Source of the DNA: JALORV01 sp963724365
Lineage (GTDB): Bacteria; Pseudomonadota; Gammaproteobacteria; Burkholderiales; Burkholderiaceae_F
NCBI GenBank assembly: GCA_963724365.1
Contig: CAVRUR010000003.1
Coordinates: 62,001-126,000, forward strand
Length of the DNA: 64,000 nt
Reading direction: 5' to 3'
A program made the position numbers and the translations under genes. Shown here piece by piece: positions 57,923 to 64,000 of this stretch; positions within the stretch are counted from its first letter, which is position 1; each line of letters begins with the position of its first letter. Under the pieces are notes generated by a model. It was not told the DNA's origin. It was given only the letters and a program-made list of their open reading frames with translations, and searched no databases.

Positions 57923-58752
57923 TCAGCGCACCGCGGCCTCGAGCGCGGCGGCCAGACGGTCTCGCCACGGGCCAGGGTCGCCGAAGACGGCAACATGTTC
58001 GGCATCTTCAACCGTCCACAGGTCCTTGGGCGCGTGGGCGGCGGCGTGCAGTTGTGTGCTGTGATCATGTGCGATGACCGCGTCACGCGTCCCGTGCACG
58101 AAGATCAGCGGCACCCTCACCTTCTGCAGCGCGGTGATCGGGTCCTTCTCGGGGCCCGGAAATGCGCGCATCAGCAGTGGCGCCAGCGGCGCGAGGATGC
58201 CGGCAGTGGATGCCGCCTCGCGCGCAATCTGCCGGTAGCTCGCAAACGCCGAGTCGATCACCGCCAGCCGGACACCCGCCGAGTCGCGCGCCAGCAGGCG
58301 TAACGCCGTCGCGCCGCCGAGGCTCTGGCCGACGACGATGAGCCGCGTCGCGTCGACATCGGGGCGCGTCCGCAGATAGGCGAGCGCGACCGCCGCATCG
58401 TCGACCACGCCGTCGAGCGACGGTGTGCCCTGCGAGCGCCCGAAGCCCCGGTAGTCCAGAGTCAGCACGTCAAACCCGCGCGGCGGCAACCACGCCACCA
58501 GCGGCAGGTGATTGCTGACATTGGCCGCATTGCCGTGCAGATGCAGCACCGTGCCTTTGGCCTTTCCGTGCGCCGGCAGGAACCACGCGTGCAGTCGCGA
58601 GCCGTCAGTCGCCTGCAGCCAGACATCCTCTGCCTGCAGGCCGAACTGGGCCGGAGTCGTGTACTGCAATGCATCGGGATAGAAGAAGTAACGCTCGACC
58701 CAGCCCGACACAAACATCGTCATCCCTACGGCGATGGCGCCTGCCACGCCCG

Positions 58753-58759
<7 letters not shown>
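57923..58759 (-). CDS. Alpha/beta-hydrolase with N-terminal membrane segment
   Basis: 278 residues from ATG 58759. One hydrophobic helix (GVAGAIAVGMTMFVSGWVE) is followed by the hydrolase fold. The oxyanion turn is VLHLHGNAANVSNH, the nucleophile Ser is in VVGQSLGGATALRLL, the Asp in FVHGTRDAVIAHDHS and the His in VEDAEHVAVFGDPG. This pattern matches membrane-associated serine hydrolases related to the BEM46/ABHD13 family. The substrate is unknown. It overlaps the 3' end of the serine ammonia-lyase gene by 7 bases. Confidence 0.9.
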
Positions 58760-60132
<1,373 letters not shown>

Positions 60133-60223
60133 GTGCAATTCCCATGCGCAGCATCGCACCCTTCGCGTCGGCCCGCACGTCGCCGCGCGTCAAGGTCCGC
60201 GCAGCTGCATGCTCCACGTGGCG

Positions 60224-61124
60224 CTACCGACCGCCGGCCGGCCGCGGGGGAAGCGACTTCAGGTAGGCATGCACCGCAGCGACATCCGTATCGTTGATCT
60301 CGCGCAGCGTTTCGAAGGGCATCACTGCGATCGCGCTGCCATCCGGTCGCTTGCCGCTGCGGAACATGGCCTTCAACTTGTCGGCCGTGTCGTAGGTCGT
60401 CATCACCGTCCCCGCACCGGGCGTGAGATTCGAGGCCGCCGGCCAGGAAGGCGGTCCACCCGGAATCATGCCGCCGGACAGGTTGCTCACCATGGCAGCC
60501 GAGGCACAGGTTGGCCACATAGCGGCCATGCTCGGGGGTTACCCCTTCAGCGACGGCCGCGGCCGGCGGCAGCTTGTGATCGATCTTCTCCGCGGCATCC
60601 TTGACGACGCCGATCGCGTAGAGCGCCTTGACCGGCAGCGGCACGGTGAACTCGGCGGCACCCCCCGGCACGGGCGGCAGGCTGCGTGCAAAGGCGATCA
60701 GCGCGGCGATGTCGGCGTCCGTGAAGCGGTTGTAGTCCTCGCTCGGCATGACGAAGAGCGCCCGCCCGTCGGGCCGGATACCGTGCCGGATGGCTCGCAC
60801 CCAGTCGGCCTCGGTGTACTTCGCGACCACGCCGGCCGGTGTGATGTTCGGCGAGCGCACCCGGAAGCCGCCGGCCGCATCATCGATGAAGACCTGTCCT
60901 GCCCCGTTGGCGCCATGACAACCACCGCAGCCGCGCGACGCGAACAGATACTTTCCGCGCGCCAGCGTCGCGTCATCACTCACCACGGTCACGCCCTTGA
61001 CGTCAACCTTGGTCACGCGCTCGCGCTTGCGATCGAACAGCAGGTTGGCCGCGACCACCAGCGCGATCCCGAGCACTACCAGCACGGCAACGAGTCTGGC
61101 AATCCATTTGAGCAATCGTTTCAT
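60224..61124 (-). CDS. Dihaem cytochrome c, membrane-anchored (one frameshift)
   Basis: About 300 residues from ATG 61124. The N-terminal anchor (WIARLVAVLVVLGIALVVAANLLF) faces the periplasm. The first haem site is SRGCGGCHGANGAGQ near residue 66 and the second is LCLGCHG near residue 212. The frame changes just after the second site (near 60488), leading to LSGGMIPGGPPSWPAASNLTPGAGTVM, which includes the axial methionine region, and DTDVAAVHAYLKSLPPRP. It resembles the cytochrome subunit of alcohol/aldehyde dehydrogenases. The electron donor is not in the window. Confidence 0.88.
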
Positions 61125-61240
61125 ATCCGTTCCTCGTTGAGGTCGCTATAGCCCCCGTTCCATGGAAGTGCGCGACCTTACGCGCCCGCAACGGCCAAGT
61201 CGAGGCCGCGCTCCAGTCGTTGCTGCATCGCGACTTCGGG

Positions 61241-63935
61241 CTAGCGATACGAGTAGGTCGCGTTCAGGTAGAACGCGCGGCCGAGCGGGCTGGCTGTCTG
61301 CGGATTGAAGCCGGCCTGGAACGCGGTGCTCTGCAGCGAGAATGGCGGTTCTTCGTCGAACAGGTTGCGCACGCCCAGCGCCAGTTGCCAACCGGCGAAG
61401 CCGGTGTAGCGGCCCTGCAGATCCCAGCTCGAGCTCGAGCCCACATGTCGCGTGCCGGAATCCGCATCCCGCAACGGCTCGGTGTAGCCGGCGGAGTAGA
61501 CCTGCGCGAGGGTCACGCCCCAGGGGCCGCGGTTCCAGTCCAGCGTCAGCGTGCTGCGCCAGCGCGGGATCGCGTTGCCATAGGTCGCGTCACCGAGCCG
61601 TGACACATAGGTGACGCCGTCGATCTGCGTTTCCCATTGCCGCACGTAGGTGCCCTGCAGGCCGATGCGCACCTGGCCCCAGTCCTGCGGCGGGGCCAGC
61701 CAACTGGCGAAGACATCGACGCCGGACGTCTGCGTCGTACCAAGGTTGAGCGGGGAGATATCGATCGCGACGATCGGACCGGGCAGGTTCGGGTAGACCG
61801 GATCGACCGGGCCGCGCGTGATGCGGTCGGGAAAGCGCTGGTAGTAGCGCATCAGATTTTCTTCCGTCAGCGGCTCGATGATGCCCTTCTGCTCGATCGC
61901 CCAGTAGTCGACCCCAAGCGAAAGACCGCGCACCGGCTCCCAGACGACGCCGAGGTTCCACTGCGTCGAGGTCTCGGGCTGCAGGTTCGGGTTGCCGCCG
62001 GAAAAGACTTCGACGAAGGCCAGGCAATCGTCAACCAGTCCGGTCACGGGGCATCGGACGGGATCCTCGAAGATGGTGATGCCAGCAGACGCCGTCGGCT
62101 CGCTCAGCGTGTACAGCGGCGGCGCGCGGAAACCCTCTCCCCACGAGCCGCGCAGCAGCAGGGTCTGCAGCGGCTGCCAGCGCAGCGCGACCTTCGGGTT
62201 GGTGGTCGAGCCGAAGTCGCTGTATTCGTCGAAGCGCAGCGCGAGTTGGGCATCGAGTCCGCGCACGATCGGCACCGCGAGTTCCGCATAGAGCGAATAG
62301 ACGCTGCGGCTGCCGCTGATGGCCTTCAGCTGATCGCCGAGCGGCGAATTGCCGGCCAGCACTTCAGGATCCCAGTCGTAGGACAGTCGCTCGCGTCGCG
62401 CCTCGGCGCCGAGCGCAAGCGCCAGCGGGCCTGCCGGCAGTTGTGCGATCTCGCGCGACGCAAACGCGTTGACGAGCGATGTCGTTCCGTCCGCGGTCTG
62501 TGGCGTGCCGCTGTAGGCGGTCGAGGCGAGCAGCGCGGACCCTTCCGGTCCCGAGGGTCCCCACGGATTGATCAGTCCGGTCGCTATCGCCGGGACGATC
62601 CGGTTCGCGTAGACGAAGCTGCCGCTGTAGGCGTTCTCCTGCTGGTTCCAGTTGTAGACGGCAGCGACGCTGTAGTCCCAGCCGGCGGCCCGACCCTCGG
62701 CGCCCAGCACATAGCGCTGCGTGTCGCTTGTGGTCGTATTTGTGCGCGCGCCGAGTTCGGTGGCCCGGAACGAGATCAACAGGCTGCCCGCGAGGCCGTT
62801 GGCTGCGGCGAAGTCGGTCGGGTAGTACGGGCCGCCGGCCGGATAGCGCAACTGGCCGAACGAGGTCACCGGAGGGATCGCATTGGGCGCGATGGCAGAC
62901 TCGAAGCCGATTGCGGCCGAGCAGCGCCTCGGCAAACAGGTCGAGGTCTGCGTTCAGTCGCCAGGTTCCGCGCACCAGCGCACTGGTGCGCTCGACCTCG
63001 GGCAGCAGGTCGATCGCCGGCGGCGTAGTCGTAGCCGCAGGCGAGATCGTTGTCGGGTGGGAATCGGATCGGAATTGCCGTCGGCGGCAGGCATCCGGCG
63101 GTCGCACGTCGGATTCAGGATGCGCCCGCGCGTGCGATCGAAGATGTTGGACGGGAAGGTGAACGGAGTGAGGATGTCGATGCCCTGGTCGGGCCGGTAC
63201 GCGGTGCGCGCGAAGTCGCGATCGATCGCCCGCAGGGCCTGCTGCTTCTGGTAGGCCAGCGACGCGAAGACGTTGTAGCCGTCGCGCGTCGGATCGCCGT
63301 AGCCCGCCGTGATGTTCGACTTGCCCCTCGTTGCCGCCGCCGTGCTGGGTGGCAGTGAAGCCGCCGGCGACTTCGACGCCCTGGTAGTCCTTGCGCAGGA
63401 TGAAGTTGATGACGCCGGCGATCGCGTCGGTGCCGTAGATGGCCGAGGCGCCATCCTTCAGCACTTCGACGCGCTCGATCGCCGCGAACGGGATCGAATT
63501 CAGGTCGACCGGACGCGCCGTCGAACGCGTAGTTGCCGAGACGCCGACCGTTGAGCAGCACGAGCGTCGATCCGCCGCCGAGACCGCGCAGGTTGGCGGA
63601 CGACAATCCCGGGTTACCAAGCCGTTGCCGATCGTCTGCGAGATATTGAACGGATTGACGTTGGCCGGCACGCGCTCGAGCAGCTGTTCGACCGTGGTGA
63701 CGCCGCTCCTCTCGATGTCCTCGCGCGTGAGCACCTGCACCGGCAGCGCCGACTCGACGTCGGTCTGCCGGATGTGCGAGCCGGTGACGACGACGCGCTC
63801 GAACGTCGTGGTCGGCGCCGCCTGCCCCTGCTCTTGCGCCTGCGCGGCGGCGGTCAGCATGAGCAGCGCCGCAAACGGGAACACGACTGCACCGCAGTCG
63901 CAAAAACGCCCACGCCACCGCACGAGCTGGAACAA
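61241..63935 (-). CDS. TonB-dependent outer-membrane receptor (frameshifted)
   Basis: About 890 residues. A signal peptide (VVFPFAALLMLTAAAQAQ) precedes the plug: FERVVVTGSHIRQTDVESALPVQVLTREDIERSG, TTVEQLLERVPANVN and AIERVEVLKDGASAIYGTDAIAGVINFILRKDYQGVEV. The beta-barrel ends RAFYLNATYSYR with the aromatic terminal motif expected for BamA insertion. The frame changes several times near 63610, 63520, 63330, 63050 and 62920. Extra bases in these segments are the likely cause. It imports a siderophore, vitamin or oligomer; the ligand cannot be read from the sequence. It follows the cytochrome gene by about 115 bases on the same strand but may be separately controlled. Confidence 0.9.
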
Positions 63936-64000
63936 GCGGCCCCCCGACCGATATTGCGGCCCCTCCGGCGGCTGTCTTTATTGCCGAAGGCACCCAAACC

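Overview
The window is high-GC proteobacterial chromosome, roughly two thirds G+C, densely packed on both strands. Gene content (FabI, MltD, GloB, RnhA, DnaQ, TRAP transport, an RND pump, a TonB-dependent receptor, an Hcp protein, an IclR/CaiB/HMG-CoA-lyase catabolic block) points to Beta- or Gammaproteobacteria. I lean towards a Burkholderiales-like organism, but there is no rRNA or other phylogenetic marker to settle it. There is one tRNA (Val, CAC) and no rRNA, IS element or CRISPR array.

Layout. 1-3733 (minus): the 3' end of a patatin plus large CHAT-like protein pair, both frameshifted and cut by the window edge. 4049-16817: housekeeping block. The order mltD-gloB-methyltransferase-rnhA-dnaQ matches E. 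coli (mltD-gloB-yafS-rnhA-dnaQ), except that a two-gene RND efflux pump sits between rnhA and dnaQ. fabI and a nitronate monooxygenase follow mltD. 16993-18467: a small unknown gene, an orphan Hcp and a secreted unknown. 18670-26566: the most interesting part. A SenB-like selenosugar synthase is translationally coupled to selenophosphate synthetase (SelD/SenC). About 3.6 kb further on, an EgtB/SenA-like enzyme converges on EgtD. Together they encode a plausible selenoneine (or ergothioneine) pathway. Between the two halves lies a small island. Two homologous small ribbon-helix-helix-like genes face inward at its ends. Inside are a 36-residue double-glycine-leader peptide with its own terminator, a 30-bp dyad, and a divergent TPR/HD-GYP protein.

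26636-37863: MGMT-like protein, threonine ammonia-lyase, an ABC ATPase/FtsX permease/AttH-like set with a P-type ATPase lodged inside it, a MAPEG protein and an ABCB-type exporter. 37981-40437: MlaE-MlaD-lipoprotein lipid transport unit without a local ATPase. 41106-45907: amidohydrolase, then a coupled acyl-CoA ligase and ThDP enzyme. 46041-48457: thyA, a Rieske oxygenase and folA, the last two in one reading frame. 48507-57887: IclR-controlled catabolic island (CoA transferase and HMG-CoA-lyase-like enzyme on one side; TRAP transporter, aldehyde dehydrogenase and ThDP enzyme on the other) with a palindromic operator. 57923-63935: alpha/beta hydrolase, serine ammonia-lyase, dihaem cytochrome c and a TonB-dependent receptor.

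Caution. Many genes, especially at 0-4 kb, 18.8-36.8 kb and 60-64 kb, are split by frameshifts. Where I could reconstruct the reading frame, nearly all are single-base insertions inside otherwise perfectly conserved proteins. This looks like insertion-biased sequencing or assembly error rather than gene decay, so I annotate these genes as CDS spanning the full extent and note the breaks.
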